Shown here: positions 18,408 to 27,225 of the stretch, in pieces
Numbering within the stretch: the first letter of the stretch is position 1
Layout: every line of letters begins with the position of its first letter
Source: Chloroflexota bacterium
GTDB lineage: Bacteria > Chloroflexota > UBA11872
NCBI GenBank assembly: GCA_022825895.1
Contig: JAJDVX010000032.1
Coordinates: forward strand, 106,302 to 170,301
DNA length: 64,000 nucleotides
Reading direction: 5' to 3'
Made by a program: the position numbers and the translations under genes
Notes under the pieces: model-generated
Database searches by the model: none
What the model was told of the DNA's origin: nothing
The model's input: only the letters and a program-made list of their open reading frames with translations

Positions 18408-19928
18408 CTAGAGGGCGGGGAAGCCGAACTTCTGGCGCGCCGCGTTGAGCTGGTCGCGCTGCGACTCCAGGGAGTCGGCCACCCACTTCTCGGCGCCGGA
18501 AATGGCCTCGTCGACCGAGACGTCGCCCAGGTAGGCGGCGGAAATGAAGGCGTTACGCCATTCGTTCATCTCCCACCAGTTGGGCAGGGCCATCATCAGG
18601 TGCCGGCTCTCCGGCGCGTCGGCGTAGCGCTGCAGCCACTCCATGCCGTCGGGCGGCGGGTTGGTCGCCGAAGCGTCGTTGAAGGCCGTCTTGATCATTG
18701 GCAGGTGACCGCGGTCGATCGCCACGCGACCCTGGTAGACCGCGCTGCCGAGGAACACCGTGAGGTCAACGGCCTCTTCGATCGTGCCCAGGCGCTGGGC
18801 GCCATTGGTCACGAGGTTCGGCTGGTCGTTCCAGGAATGTACCTCGAAACCTTCCGGACCGATGGGCATGGGGCCCAGCGACCAGGAGAAGCGGTCCTTG
18901 ATGCGCGGCACGTGGAATCCGGACGAGTAGACGCCGGAGCCCAACCAGGACCAGACCTTGCCGGAGGCGAACGGGTTGCCGAATTCACCGGAAACGCGCT
19001 TGCTTTCAGCGTCCGGGAACGACACGCCCGTGTCGTGAATCATGCCGACCGAGAACTTCAAGCCCCAGTCGCCGCCGTTGTCGAACACGGCCAAACCGGT
19101 CTCATCGGCGTTGCGGTAGGCCAGGCCGCCGGATCCGAAGCACATGGGCGCCCACTGGAACTCGTAGTCGTTGCGAGCCCAGGAACCCCACTCGTCGGTG
19201 TCCGGATTGGTCGCCTTGCGAGCGGACTCCAGGTAGTCCTCGGCGTAGGTCCAGCCCTCGCTCGGGAACTCGATGCCGGCCTTCTCGCCCAGGTCCACGT
19301 TCATCAGGATGCCGCCGGTCGCGCCCTGGAAGGGCATGCCGAACTGGTCACCCTCGATGACGGTCGGGACCGAGCCGCCCTCACCGTGGGCGTGGTCGAA
19401 GTTGACCGTGTAGAGGTCCGGAATGAAGTAGTACTCGTTGACGTCGTAGTCGTCGCGCCGGGCGAGCACGTCGTTGATCTGGGTGAATCCGCCGTCGGCG
19501 ACGAAGGCACCCAACATGCCGCCGTCCAGCATGGCGACTTCCGCCTGCGTCCCAGCCGCCATCTGCAGCGGGAAGGTCTCGCGGTAGTCGGCCGGCTGGG
19601 GCTCAAAACGAATGTTGATGTTCGGTCGCGACTTGGCGTACTCGCGCAGACCCCACTGCATGGCCGCACCACGCGGGCCAGAGGTGTGGTCGCTGACGTA
19701 CCGTACGGTGACCGACTGGGCCTGCGGAGCTGCCGTCATGGCCGCGGCCGGAGCCTCGGTCATGGCGGGAGCCGCGGTTGCCGCAACGGCTGCCTGTGTC
19801 GCAGCCGGGGCCGGCGCGGGTTCCGATTCCGATTCGCCGCAGGCCGCAAGAACTGCCGCCGCGCCAATGCCCATCGCACCGGCGCCTGCCGCGCGGAGCG
19901 CCGCGCGACGGCTGAGAGTCTTTCGCAT
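18408..19928 (-). CDS. Extracellular solute-binding lipoprotein (ABC sugar-type, family 1)
   Basis: A 506-residue exported binding protein from ATG 19926-19928, with GAGGAGG 5 nt upstream. The N-terminus has a twin-arginine-like SRRAAL (R7, R8), a hydrophobic stretch and lipobox LAAC with C30, then an Ala/Pro linker typical of lipoproteins. The rest fits a family 1 carbohydrate-binding protein: RPNINIRFEPQPADYRE for the first strand pair, a middle MPFQGATGGILMNVDL and a late WWEMNEWRNAFISAAYLGDV. It would capture an oligosaccharide or similar solute for an ABC importer. No permease or ATPase genes lie next to it, so the partner components must be elsewhere. Confidence 0.92.
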   Translation of the reverse strand: MRKTLSRRAALRAAGAGAMGIGAAAVLAACGESESEPAPAPAATQAAVAATAAPAMTEAPAAAMTAAPQAQSVTVRYVSDHTSGPRGAAMQWGLREYAKSRPNINIRFEPQPADYRETFPLQMAAGTQAEVAMLDGGMLGAFVADGGFTQINDVLARRDDYDVNEYYFIPDLYTVNFDHAHGEGGSVPTVIEGDQFGMPFQGATGGILMNVDLGEKAGIEFPSEGWTYAEDYLESARKATNPDTDEWGSWARNDYEFQWAPMCFGSGGLAYRNADETGLAVFDNGGDWGLKFSVGMIHDTGVSFPDAESKRVSGEFGNPFASGKVWSWLGSGVYSSGFHVPRIKDRFSWSLGPMPIGPEGFEVHSWNDQPNLVTNGAQRLGTIEEAVDLTVFLGSAVYQGRVAIDRGHLPMIKTAFNDASATNPPPDGMEWLQRYADAPESRHLMMALPNWWEMNEWRNAFISAAYLGDVSVDEAISGAEKWVADSLESQRDQLNAARQKFGFPAL

Positions 19929-20335
19929 CAATGCCTCCTCGCGCCCCAGACACACAGAACAACTTCAGAAAAAGGGGCGCTTTTCGCTGCCGGAAGGATA
20001 ATCCCATGCCAGGCCGAACGCAACGCATTCACGCCGCACGCGGATTCCGGCACCAGAGACCCTCACCGCGGTGCGGCAGATCGACCGCAGCGCGACCGGC
20101 CGCCGGCAACCTGCTTGCCGGGCTGGCATCGCCGAGGATCCGAGGCACTCCCGGCAGCAAGGGCACGGACTGACTTGCGCGAAGGAACCGGCACCGGCGG
20201 AGCAGTGGCGGTTCATCCAGGCGTCCGAAGACCGGACAGCGACTAGACGGCGGTTGACCACGAAATCGTGGCGTCCGGCGCGTGCCCGTAGACTGCCCAC
20301 AACCCGCCCCCGCGGCAGCCGAAGGACACACCTCG
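19929..20335. other. Divergent intergenic region
   Basis: About 400 nt between divergent genes, with no convincing coding frame. It holds a perfect 6+2+6 palindrome, CCACGA-AA-TCGTGG at 20258-20271, partly overlapping a TTGACC, which could be an operator. Nothing else stands out. Confidence 0.4.
20258..20271. promoter_or_regulatory. Palindromic operator candidate
   Basis: CCACGAAATCGTGG is a perfect dyad upstream of the dioxygenase gene (65 nt before its ATG). Length and symmetry suit a dimeric repressor, but no regulator gene is adjacent. Low confidence. Confidence 0.25.
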
Positions 20336-21181
20336 ATGCACCTGACTCCGACCGAGGCGCTTCGCAAGCGCGACCAACTCGTGGATACCGGCTATACCGT
20401 CATCCCCGGCGTCGTGGGCGAGCCGATGCTGAATGAATTGCGGGCGTGGACCGAGGACTACTTTGCCAACCACGAGGTCGACCCGAAGTATCGCTACCAG
20501 GGGAGCGACATCCAGGTGATCCCACCGGACCGCTGGAATGAGCGGCCGCGTGAACTCTCCGAGCGCGTGTTCCCGGACCCCATTGCCGAGCGGTTTTTGT
20601 CGTACCCGGAGTTGCGGGCCGCCTGTGAAGCGATTCAGCTCGAGGATCTGACGGCCAGCGGCGGCATCATCATTCTTTCCAAGCCGCCAAAAGGACCGCC
20701 CCTGTACTGGCACCAGGACTTCATGAACTGGGAGAGCCCGGAAGCCGCCACGCCCTGGCCGACCAAGGTTTTTCTCTCGGTGTATCTGACCGACACCACG
20801 CTGGCGAACGGCTGCCTGCAGGTCATTCCCGGAACGCACACGACGCGGATCGAGCTGCACGACTCGCTGCCGGATGCCCACGAGGCCGAAATCCAGGCCG
20901 TTGACGATCATGAAGGCCACGCGGCATTCGCGGAGCATCCGGACGCGGTTGACCTTCCGGTGAGCGCCGGCGACCTGGTAATCGCCGACGCCCGGGTGAT
21001 GCACGCGGCGCGGGCAAACACCACGAACACGCGGCGCACGCTGGTCTTGGCCTGGCACGACGTGTTCCCGTTTCCGAAGGCGCCCACCTGGTGGACGCGA
21101 CCGATCCCGGACGTGATTCGCCAGGCGGACCTGACCGCAACTTACGAGCGACGACGAAGACCGACGGCTTACATCGGGTAG
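20336..21181 (+). CDS. Phytanoyl-CoA dioxygenase family protein
   Basis: A 281-residue Fe(II)/2-oxoglutarate-type oxygenase from ATG 20336. The double-stranded beta-helix metal site is visible as H126-x-D128 in YWHQDFMNW and the distal His H223 in VMHAARANT. R near TRRTLVLAWHD would bind 2-oxoglutarate. LANGCLQVIPGTH is the family's typical strand-loop. Members hydroxylate varied small molecules; the substrate cannot be told. It starts a plus-strand unit on the far side of a shared intergenic region from the solute-binding protein gene. Confidence 0.9.
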   Translation: MHLTPTEALRKRDQLVDTGYTVIPGVVGEPMLNELRAWTEDYFANHEVDPKYRYQGSDIQVIPPDRWNERPRELSERVFPDPIAERFLSYPELRAACEAIQLEDLTASGGIIILSKPPKGPPLYWHQDFMNWESPEAATPWPTKVFLSVYLTDTTLANGCLQVIPGTHTTRIELHDSLPDAHEAEIQAVDDHEGHAAFAEHPDAVDLPVSAGDLVIADARVMHAARANTTNTRRTLVLAWHDVFPFPKAPTWWTRPIPDVIRQADLTATYERRRRPTAYIG

Positions 21182-21302
21182 TCAGGCGTCAAGGCTTGGC
21201 GACCTGGGCCCGCACTGCCGCAGCCAGCCAGGGCGTCGGCGCCCGCATCCGAAGCCTTGCTGACATGCCGAGGTCCCGCCTCGGCCGCCCGGCGCCCGCC
21301 GC

Positions 21303-23816
21303 ATGACCGGCGGTCGAAGGCTCCGGCGCACGCGGGACCTTGCCGCCGCACCGACCACCGAGTGGCTCGTGAAGGTGGGCGTGACTTTCGCGATCTACCT
21401 CATCGCCGCTCTGCGGGCGCTGCCGCTGCCGGGGGGAGATCAGTTCCACTACGGCCACGTGGACAACGTGTTGAACCTCTACACGCTGGAATGGATGCGC
21501 TACGCGATCCTGGCGGAGCCGCAGCGGCTGTTCACAGGCCTGGCGTACCACGGCATGGGCGATTCGCTGTTTTATACCCACCTGCTGCTCGGCGGATTGC
21601 CCATCTACGCCCCGGTGGCCGCGGTATTCGGTCCGGGCGCCGGGCTGAATGCCATGACTATCGCCAGCCCGATCCTCAACGGACTCGCGACCGCCGCCGC
21701 GGCATGGCTGCTGATCGGTCGCTGGTGGCCCGCCGCGGCCGCCGGATTCATTTTCGCGTTTGCTCCGATCCAGCAGGAGTTCTACCAGTTCCACCACCTG
21801 ATGCTGTTCTGGTGGACGCCCCTGGCATTGGCGTTTTGGTTCTGGTTCGTGCGCGGCCCCACCTGGTGGAAGTTCAGCGCCGCGTGGCTGTGCGTGTTAA
21901 TTCAGTTCGCCAGCGGCGTGTATCTCGGCTTCATGGCCCTGGTGTTCCTGCTGCCACTGGTCGTGGCCACTCTTCCAGCCTGGTGGCGCCAATCCCTCAA
22001 CCGGCGGCTGATTGCTCAGGCCTCGGCCGGGACCCTGTTGGCCGCCCTGCCCTTTGTGCCGTTGCTCGTTGGCTATGTCGGGTTCTGGCTTGATCACCAG
22101 GAAGCGCGCACGATCAACGAAGCACACGTGCTGAGCGCCCGGCTTCCCAATTACCTTCCCTGGATTTCCCAATCGCTGCACTGGTTTCAGGCGGTCTGGG
22201 CCCGGGCGCCAGGTCTGCAACCCGTCTTTCCCATCGTCGTTCCCACCGTCCTGGCAGCGCTGGGGCTGGCCGCGGGCCTGGCGCGACGGCAATTCCGATC
22301 AGTCAGCCTGGCTCTTGGCTTCGCCGGACTGTTGCTGTTCGTGCTGTCATTGGGCCCTGAACTCTGGTGGCACGACGAGGCCACGGGGACTCCACTTCCG
22401 TTCGCGGCGGCACACGCGGTGATTCCGGGTTTCGCCTCACTGAGAAACCCCACGTTCTTCGCCTCCGGCATGGTCCTGGCCATGGCCCTGCTGACGGCCG
22501 TTGCCATGGCACAGCCGTTTCGCCTGCGGCGCACGAGGGGGTGGCCGGCGCACGTACTCGCGGCGCTCGTACTGATCGCGCTCGCGGTCGAATTCTCGCG
22601 CCCGCCGGTTCCGGTTGCTTCCATTCCTTCGGAACCCGGCCTGCAAGCCGCCCTGGCCGAGGCGCCGGACGGCGCCGTCGCTTTCATCCAGTCCGGCGCG
22701 GACTTTCCGTCGCCGGAGCCGTATGTCAGGCGGATGTGGTGGTCACTCAACGGTGGCCGGCAACCGGTGGTGAGCGGATACTCAGGCTTCGAGCCCCGGG
22801 GCGCCAAGTACCTGGCGAGAATGATCGACTGGGCAGGCGCCGCGGCCAAGCCCCGGGTCCTGGATTCGCTGATTGCGTTTGGCATCCGCACGCTGGTCTT
22901 GGACCGCAAGTACCTGGCCGACGCGGAGATCGAGGCCTGGTTGGCAGCCGACCGATCGAGGAATCCAGATGCCGTCCCGGTCGCTGGCGAACGCTTCGTT
23001 GTGATTCCACTCGGTGATGCGAGCACTTCCGTTACGACCGCATGGTCCGCGGTGGAGCTTCAACTCGTTGTGCGCTCCGCGCCGCCGCGCGCGGACGTGG
23101 CCATCCCCGTCACATTTCGCAACACCGCGGAGCTTCCGTGGCAGCCACCGTCGGGACGGCGGACCCGGCCGGCCGAACTCGCCTGGGCGTCGCTTGCCTC
23201 TGACGACGAGTTCCGGGAGCACGTTCTCCTGCGGCCGCCACCAATCATTCCGGCCGGCGGGAACACCCAGGCCCTTGGGCCGGTGATGGGCACAGCGCCA
23301 CCGTTGCCAGGGACGTATCGCGTTTCGCTGTCAGTCGCTGGGCACGAACTCACGAGTACGAACATCGAGATTCGGTCGCCGGCCGTCGCCAATGCCGTCG
23401 CCAACGCAGCGGACCTCACGGTCCTTCCACCGCCGATCTGTCTCAATGCTGGCGAACACGCATATCTGCGAGTCGAGGCTGTAAATACAGGTTCGAATCA
23501 CTGGTTCGACTCGCATCGGCTGGGCACGCGCTGGTCTTTGCCGGACGACCGTTTCATCACGGACGACCTGACCACGCTTGAAGGTCGACTGGTCGTCCCC
23601 TACGACTCGCGCACGACAACGTGGACCAGCATCGCGCCGGGATCTGCCTTTGTGTTTGAGGGCCCGGTCAAGGCTCCCGAGTCGCCTGGCGCTTACACAC
23701 TCACGATTGGCATGGTCGAAGAAGAAGTGTCCTGGTTCAGCGAAATCGAAGCCCAGGCCCTTGTGGTGGACGCCGACGACCAGGGCGCTTGCGCGCAGCT
23801 ATCGCAGCCGAGCTAG
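21303..23816 (+). CDS. Large multi-pass membrane protein, GT-C-like
   Basis: An 837-residue protein from ATG 21303. The first half holds about 10-11 membrane segments, starting with WLVKVGVTFAIYLIAALRAL; an early luminal loop contains acidic residues (GGDQFHYGHVDN), resembling GT-C lipid-linked glycosyltransferases and mannosyl-type transferases. The C-terminal 380 residues form soluble domains of beta-sandwich character (VAIPVTFRNTAELPWQPPSG; YLRVEAVNTGSNHWFDSHRL), which look like outside-facing immunoglobulin-like modules. The exact family is not recognised. A role in cell-surface glycan building would fit the neighbouring genes at 26.2 kb and 34.7-42.0 kb. Confidence 0.7.
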   Translation: MTGGRRLRRTRDLAAAPTTEWLVKVGVTFAIYLIAALRALPLPGGDQFHYGHVDNVLNLYTLEWMRYAILAEPQRLFTGLAYHGMGDSLFYTHLLLGGLPIYAPVAAVFGPGAGLNAMTIASPILNGLATAAAAWLLIGRWWPAAAAGFIFAFAPIQQEFYQFHHLMLFWWTPLALAFWFWFVRGPTWWKFSAAWLCVLIQFASGVYLGFMALVFLLPLVVATLPAWWRQSLNRRLIAQASAGTLLAALPFVPLLVGYVGFWLDHQEARTINEAHVLSARLPNYLPWISQSLHWFQAVWARAPGLQPVFPIVVPTVLAALGLAAGLARRQFRSVSLALGFAGLLLFVLSLGPELWWHDEATGTPLPFAAAHAVIPGFASLRNPTFFASGMVLAMALLTAVAMAQPFRLRRTRGWPAHVLAALVLIALAVEFSRPPVPVASIPSEPGLQAALAEAPDGAVAFIQSGADFPSPEPYVRRMWWSLNGGRQPVVSGYSGFEPRGAKYLARMIDWAGAAAKPRVLDSLIAFGIRTLVLDRKYLADAEIEAWLAADRSRNPDAVPVAGERFVVIPLGDASTSVTTAWSAVELQLVVRSAPPRADVAIPVTFRNTAELPWQPPSGRRTRPAELAWASLASDDEFREHVLLRPPPIIPAGGNTQALGPVMGTAPPLPGTYRVSLSVAGHELTSTNIEIRSPAVANAVANAADLTVLPPPICLNAGEHAYLRVEAVNTGSNHWFDSHRLGTRWSLPDDRFITDDLTTLEGRLVVPYDSRTTTWTSIAPGSAFVFEGPVKAPESPGAYTLTIGMVEEEVSWFSEIEAQALVVDADDQGACAQLSQPS

Positions 23817-23920
23817 ATCGGGTCCTGAGCGAGAATCACCTGGTGGCCGGCGGCAGTCGCCAGGGATCCGCCACAACAACGGTAAATGCCGGATTGGCCG
23901 AGCGTGGCGTTCCGGGTGGG

Positions 23921-23993
23921 AGCCGACGGTCAGACTCGAACTGACGACCTGAGCTTTACGAAAGCCCTGCTCTACCAACTGAGCTACGTCGGC
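23921..23993 (-). tRNA. tRNA-Thr (anticodon CGT)
   Basis: The cloverleaf on the minus strand has acceptor GCCGACG/CGTCGGC, D arm GCTC...GAGC, anticodon stem GGGCT/AGCTC with loop TTCGTAA (anticodon CGT) and T arm GTCAG TTCGAGT CTGAC. The discriminator is T and CCA is not encoded. Confidence 0.95.
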
Positions 23994-24073
23994 GCACAGG
24001 GTCGATCGTAGCACCGGGCGACTTTGGCGCAGCAGGCACGGATCGGCGCGAATCTGGCGCGATTGTCTACGTT

Positions 24074-24643
24074 CTAGTCAACAGCGAAGGCAACGATTTC
24101 CTCGAATGCAGGACGATATCCGTCACTGGTGTCAACAACCAGGACAGGTAGGTTCAGTCGAATCGGCTCATAGGACGCTGATGCATCCTCCGGCTGCCCG
24201 GCGCTGTGCACCTGGTCCGGATCGGAATCGGCGTGGAAGCGCCGACGCCAGGGCTCGTTTCGCCAGCGCCGCCGTCGGCGATCGCGGACGGCAGCGTCGC
24301 TGGCTACGCAGGTAATGACCCGGATGTCGGCCGACGCGGTCAACGCGGTGAGCCGCGGCGCCCAGCGATGGTGCCGGAATGCCGCTTCGGCGACCAGCGT
24401 GACGCCGCGCCGGATCAGGAGTTCGACGACGTCGAAGAACGCCGCGGTGGCCGCGACGTTCGCCGCATCACCCCGTTGCGGTTCGAATGACCCGGAGGTG
24501 GCGCCACCGACGAATCCTTCCTTTATCTCGTCGCGGCAGATGGCCGGACAGTGCAGCGCCTGCGCCAGGGCGTGCGCAAGCGTCGTCTTGCCCGACGCGG
24601 GCGGTCCACTGACGACCAGCAGCGTTGGAGGCATAACCGTCAT
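24074..24643 (-). CDS. P-loop kinase (AAA_33 / zeta-toxin-like)
   Basis: A 189-residue small kinase from ATG 24641-24643. Walker A GPPASGKT (13-20) is followed by CRDEIKEGF, the second lid/nucleotide element typical of AAA_33 proteins such as chloramphenicol phosphotransferase-like and zeta-like kinases. FFDVVELLIRRGVTLVAEAA and the arginine-rich RDRRRRRWRNEPWRRR supply lid arginines. The substrate is unknown; family members phosphorylate small molecules, nucleosides or UDP-sugars. It is encoded just after the HAD phosphatase gene on the same strand (57 nt). Confidence 0.8.
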   Translation of the reverse strand: MTVMPPTLLVVSGPPASGKTTLAHALAQALHCPAICRDEIKEGFVGGATSGSFEPQRGDAANVAATAAFFDVVELLIRRGVTLVAEAAFRHHRWAPRLTALTASADIRVITCVASDAAVRDRRRRRWRNEPWRRRFHADSDPDQVHSAGQPEDASASYEPIRLNLPVLVVDTSDGYRPAFEEIVAFAVD

Positions 24644-24700
24644 CGTAAGCGGGACGACGCCGTAGAACGGGGATTCAGTCTCTCAGCGATGGACGTGGCG

Positions 24701-25522
24701 CTATGCGTGAAGGACTTCGTGGAGCACGCGCCAGAGGCCGCGGCCGTCATTGGGAATCACACCGTCGGCCACGTTGACCAGGGGCTGCGGCGACCCCTGG
24801 ATTGCCAACCCCCGGCCCGCCCAGTCGAGCATCTCGAGATCGTTCAGGTCGTCGCCCACGGCCAGAGCTTCCGCGGCCCGCACACCCAGCCGCTCCGCGA
24901 GACTCGCCACGACCGCGCCCTTGGTAACGCCCGGCGGCAAAACCTCGAGGCCGACGGATTCCAACCGTCGACTGCGCCAAACGACGATAGCGGCCCGAGC
25001 ACCCAGCGCGGTGCGCAACTCCGTCTCAAGATCCGCCGCCAACTCGCGCGGCGCCAGGCCGAAGATCTGGGCCGGCGGCGGCGCCAGTTCGGCATCCGAC
25101 AGGCGACACACGTGCGCCCCCTTGGGATCCAGATAGCGAACGTAGGGGTCGCGACTTCGCCAATCCCCGTCGACCAGGTACCGGCTGCCCGACGTGGCGG
25201 ATTCGATCCAGATGGCAGGCACCCCGGCCGCCCCAAACAGCAACCGGGCCTGATTGGCCGTGGCATGGGGAATCTCGCGCGATTCCACGAGCCGACCGTC
25301 CCCCGTGCGCGTGCTGGCGCCGTTGTTGAGCACGAAGAGGGTTGACGGTGGAAGCGCCCGGGCCGGCTGCCGCATGGTCAACCAGCCGCGACCGGTTGCG
25401 ATCACGAGGTGCACGCCGGCGTCGGCAACCTGGCGGAGCATTGCCAGGAGGGCTGGTTCGATTGACGCGCCGGCCCGCGCGAGGGTGCCGTCGACGTCCA
25501 GGGCAACGAGACGGACGCTAAT
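24701..25522 (-). CDS. HAD-superfamily phosphatase (Cof type)
   Basis: Only ATG 25439-25441 is a standard start, but it lies after the catalytic motif. The frame upstream reads VRLVALDVDGTLARAGASIE, i.e. HAD motif I DxDGT with D9 and D11, and motif IV GDDLNDLEM is near the C-terminus. The frame has no ATG, GTG or TTG upstream. The best candidate is ATT 25520-25522, which overlaps the stop TAG of the zinc-ribbon gene (ATTAG). With it the protein has 273 residues, normal for Cof-type phosphatases acting on sugar phosphates or flavin-type substrates. Overlap with the upstream gene suggests translational coupling. The unusual start is an inference. Confidence 0.8.
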   Translation of the reverse strand: MSVRLVALDVDGTLARAGASIEPALLAMLRQVADAGVHLVIATGRGWLTMRQPARALPPSTLFVLNNGASTRTGDGRLVESREIPHATANQARLLFGAAGVPAIWIESATSGSRYLVDGDWRSRDPYVRYLDPKGAHVCRLSDAELAPPPAQIFGLAPRELAADLETELRTALGARAAIVVWRSRRLESVGLEVLPPGVTKGAVVASLAERLGVRAAEALAVGDDLNDLEMLDWAGRGLAIQGSPQPLVNVADGVIPNDGRGLWRVLHEVLHA

Positions 25523-25934
25523 GGTCGTCGATGTCCGGTGCGTCGCCCTCGTCGGCCTCGATGGCGTCGAATTCTTCGTCGGAGGGCATTTCGCCCGACT
25601 CCATGCGGTTCAGGACACCCTCGTATTCGTGGGGAATGTCCTCGCCCATTTCTTCCGACATGCGTCGAGTCATGCGGGCCAGGCTGCGCGGATCGCCGGA
25701 TTCCAGACCCGGCATCAGTTCGGCCAGGTCGGTGTCATCCATGCCGAAGTCATCGCCACCAAACTCGTCCGAGGCTGCTGGCGCGCCGCGCAGGAGGGTG
25801 GGCCGAGAAAACTGCCGCTCCAGGGCGACCGACCCGCAGTGCGGGCAGTCGGGATGCACCACGGCCGCCAGGGTCTTGAAGAGGCGCGACGAGCGGCGGC
25901 CACAGACCGTGCAGCGATATTCGTAGACCGGCAT
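25518..25934 (-). CDS. FmdB-family zinc ribbon protein
   Basis: A 138-residue protein from ATG 25932-25934. It begins MPVYEYRCTVCGRRSS, and two CxxC knuckles (C8/C11 and C30/C33) define the FmdB zinc ribbon, a putative regulatory or nucleic-acid-binding module. The rest is acidic and helical, with DEFGGDDFGMDDTDLAELMP and a DEEFDAIEADEGDAPDIDDH tail. Its stop overlaps the candidate ATT start of the HAD gene. No function is known for this family beyond an early link to formamidase regulation. Confidence 0.85.
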   Translation of the reverse strand: MPVYEYRCTVCGRRSSRLFKTLAAVVHPDCPHCGSVALERQFSRPTLLRGAPAASDEFGGDDFGMDDTDLAELMPGLESGDPRSLARMTRRMSEEMGEDIPHEYEGVLNRMESGEMPSDEEFDAIEADEGDAPDIDDH

Positions 25935-26199
25935 CCTGTGCATCCGTCGGGTCGCGGCGCGCGATTGTAGGCTCGCGCGATTAGTTGCACTGACACCAAG
26001 GCGGAAGGTCGTTGCCAGCGACGGAGATTCGCGCGGGCCGATGAATAGGCTCAGGTTCCGTCGGCATGGGCCGTTTCGAGGTGACTGGCGCCGGCGCACC
26101 GGGCCGCGTGCCGCCGGCATTACGGCGCTTTGCCGGCTCGCCCGCCTGGGTATCCGTCCCAGTCCGCCCGAGGGCCAACGGCTCCCCCGGAATCCACGG

Positions 26200-27225
26200 A
26201 TGTCCGCGCTGGTGATCAAGCCGCTGGCGCTTGGGGACGTGCTGCGCGCCACAGGTTTCACGGCGACCCTGCGGCAGCAACGACCGGAAGCGCGTATCAC
26301 CTTTGCGGTTGGCGACTATGCCGCGCCGGCGCTGGCCAATAACCCGGATATTGACGAGATCCTGCCGATGGGGATGCTGGGTACGCCGCGACGCTACGAC
26401 GCGGCGCAGTATGTGGCCTTCGTTCGACGCCTTCGCCAGCGGGACTTTGACGCCGCCTTTGTGCTTGACCGGTCACCGGCGATGGCGCTGCTGCCGTACT
26501 TCGCGCGAATTCCGTATCGCATTGGGCTCGACAGTCGACAGCGCGGCTTCCCGCACACGACGCGCGTGCCTGTCGACATGGAGGACAACGAGGTCGAGAC
26601 CTATCGCCGCGTCGCAACGTTCGCGGGACTGACTCCCGTCGATACCGCGTGCGTCTTCCGGCCGACTCGAGACGACGTTGCGGCGGCGCGACGGCTGGCC
26701 GAAGAGTTTGACCTGGACTCCGGAGGCTTGCGGGCTGTGATCGCCCCCGGCGGCGGCGTCAACCCTGGCGCCGTGGTCGTCACTAAGCGCTGGCCGGCCG
26801 AGCGGTTCGCAGCGGTGGCGGACTGGCTGGTCGAGACGCAGGGCGCTCGCGTCTGCCTGGTCGGGACGGCCGCGGATAGCCCGTCGATTGCCGCCATGAG
26901 GCGGTCCATGACTCAGCCGGCCACCAACCTCGAAGGGCACACCACGTTCGGGCAGTTGGGCGCCCTGATCGCGGGGAGCGATCTCTTCATTGGCAATGAC
27001 TCGGCGAGCTCCCAGCTGGCCCTGGGCGTCGAAACGCCAAGTGTGACGGTGTTCACGGCGACCGAACCTTGGATCTATGGCACGGATTCACGGCGCGCCG
27101 TTTCCGTCTTTAACGGGAGCAGGAACCAGGGGCTCGGCAGTCCACCACCGGTTGACAAGGTCATCGCAGCGGTGCGGGCACTGCTCTCACAACCGTCTGA
27201 CTCAAGTGGTGCTAGCCAGGCTTGA
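26200..27225 (+). CDS. Glycosyltransferase family 9 (heptosyltransferase-like)
   Basis: A 341-residue protein from ATG 26200; the open frame continues to 26041 but that extension is arginine-rich and absent from the fold. The N-terminus LVIKPLALGDVLRATGFTAT is the GT9 beta-alpha start, and the C-terminal site shows GGGVNPGAVVVTKRWPAERF and the nucleotide-sugar segment IAGSDLFIGNDSASSQLALG. Family members transfer heptose in Gram-negatives. In this organism, without visible LPS genes, a role in another surface glycan is likely. The 3' end overlaps mutY (convergent) by 14 nt. Confidence 0.88.
   Translation: MSALVIKPLALGDVLRATGFTATLRQQRPEARITFAVGDYAAPALANNPDIDEILPMGMLGTPRRYDAAQYVAFVRRLRQRDFDAAFVLDRSPAMALLPYFARIPYRIGLDSRQRGFPHTTRVPVDMEDNEVETYRRVATFAGLTPVDTACVFRPTRDDVAAARRLAEEFDLDSGGLRAVIAPGGGVNPGAVVVTKRWPAERFAAVADWLVETQGARVCLVGTAADSPSIAAMRRSMTQPATNLEGHTTFGQLGALIAGSDLFIGNDSASSQLALGVETPSVTVFTATEPWIYGTDSRRAVSVFNGSRNQGLGSPPPVDKVIAAVRALLSQPSDSSGASQA

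Noticed and set aside
18303..20246. 647-codon plus-strand frame opposite the solute-binding protein
   Set aside because: No recognisable domain, and the minus-strand gene has a full signal peptide, lipobox and Shine-Dalgarno.
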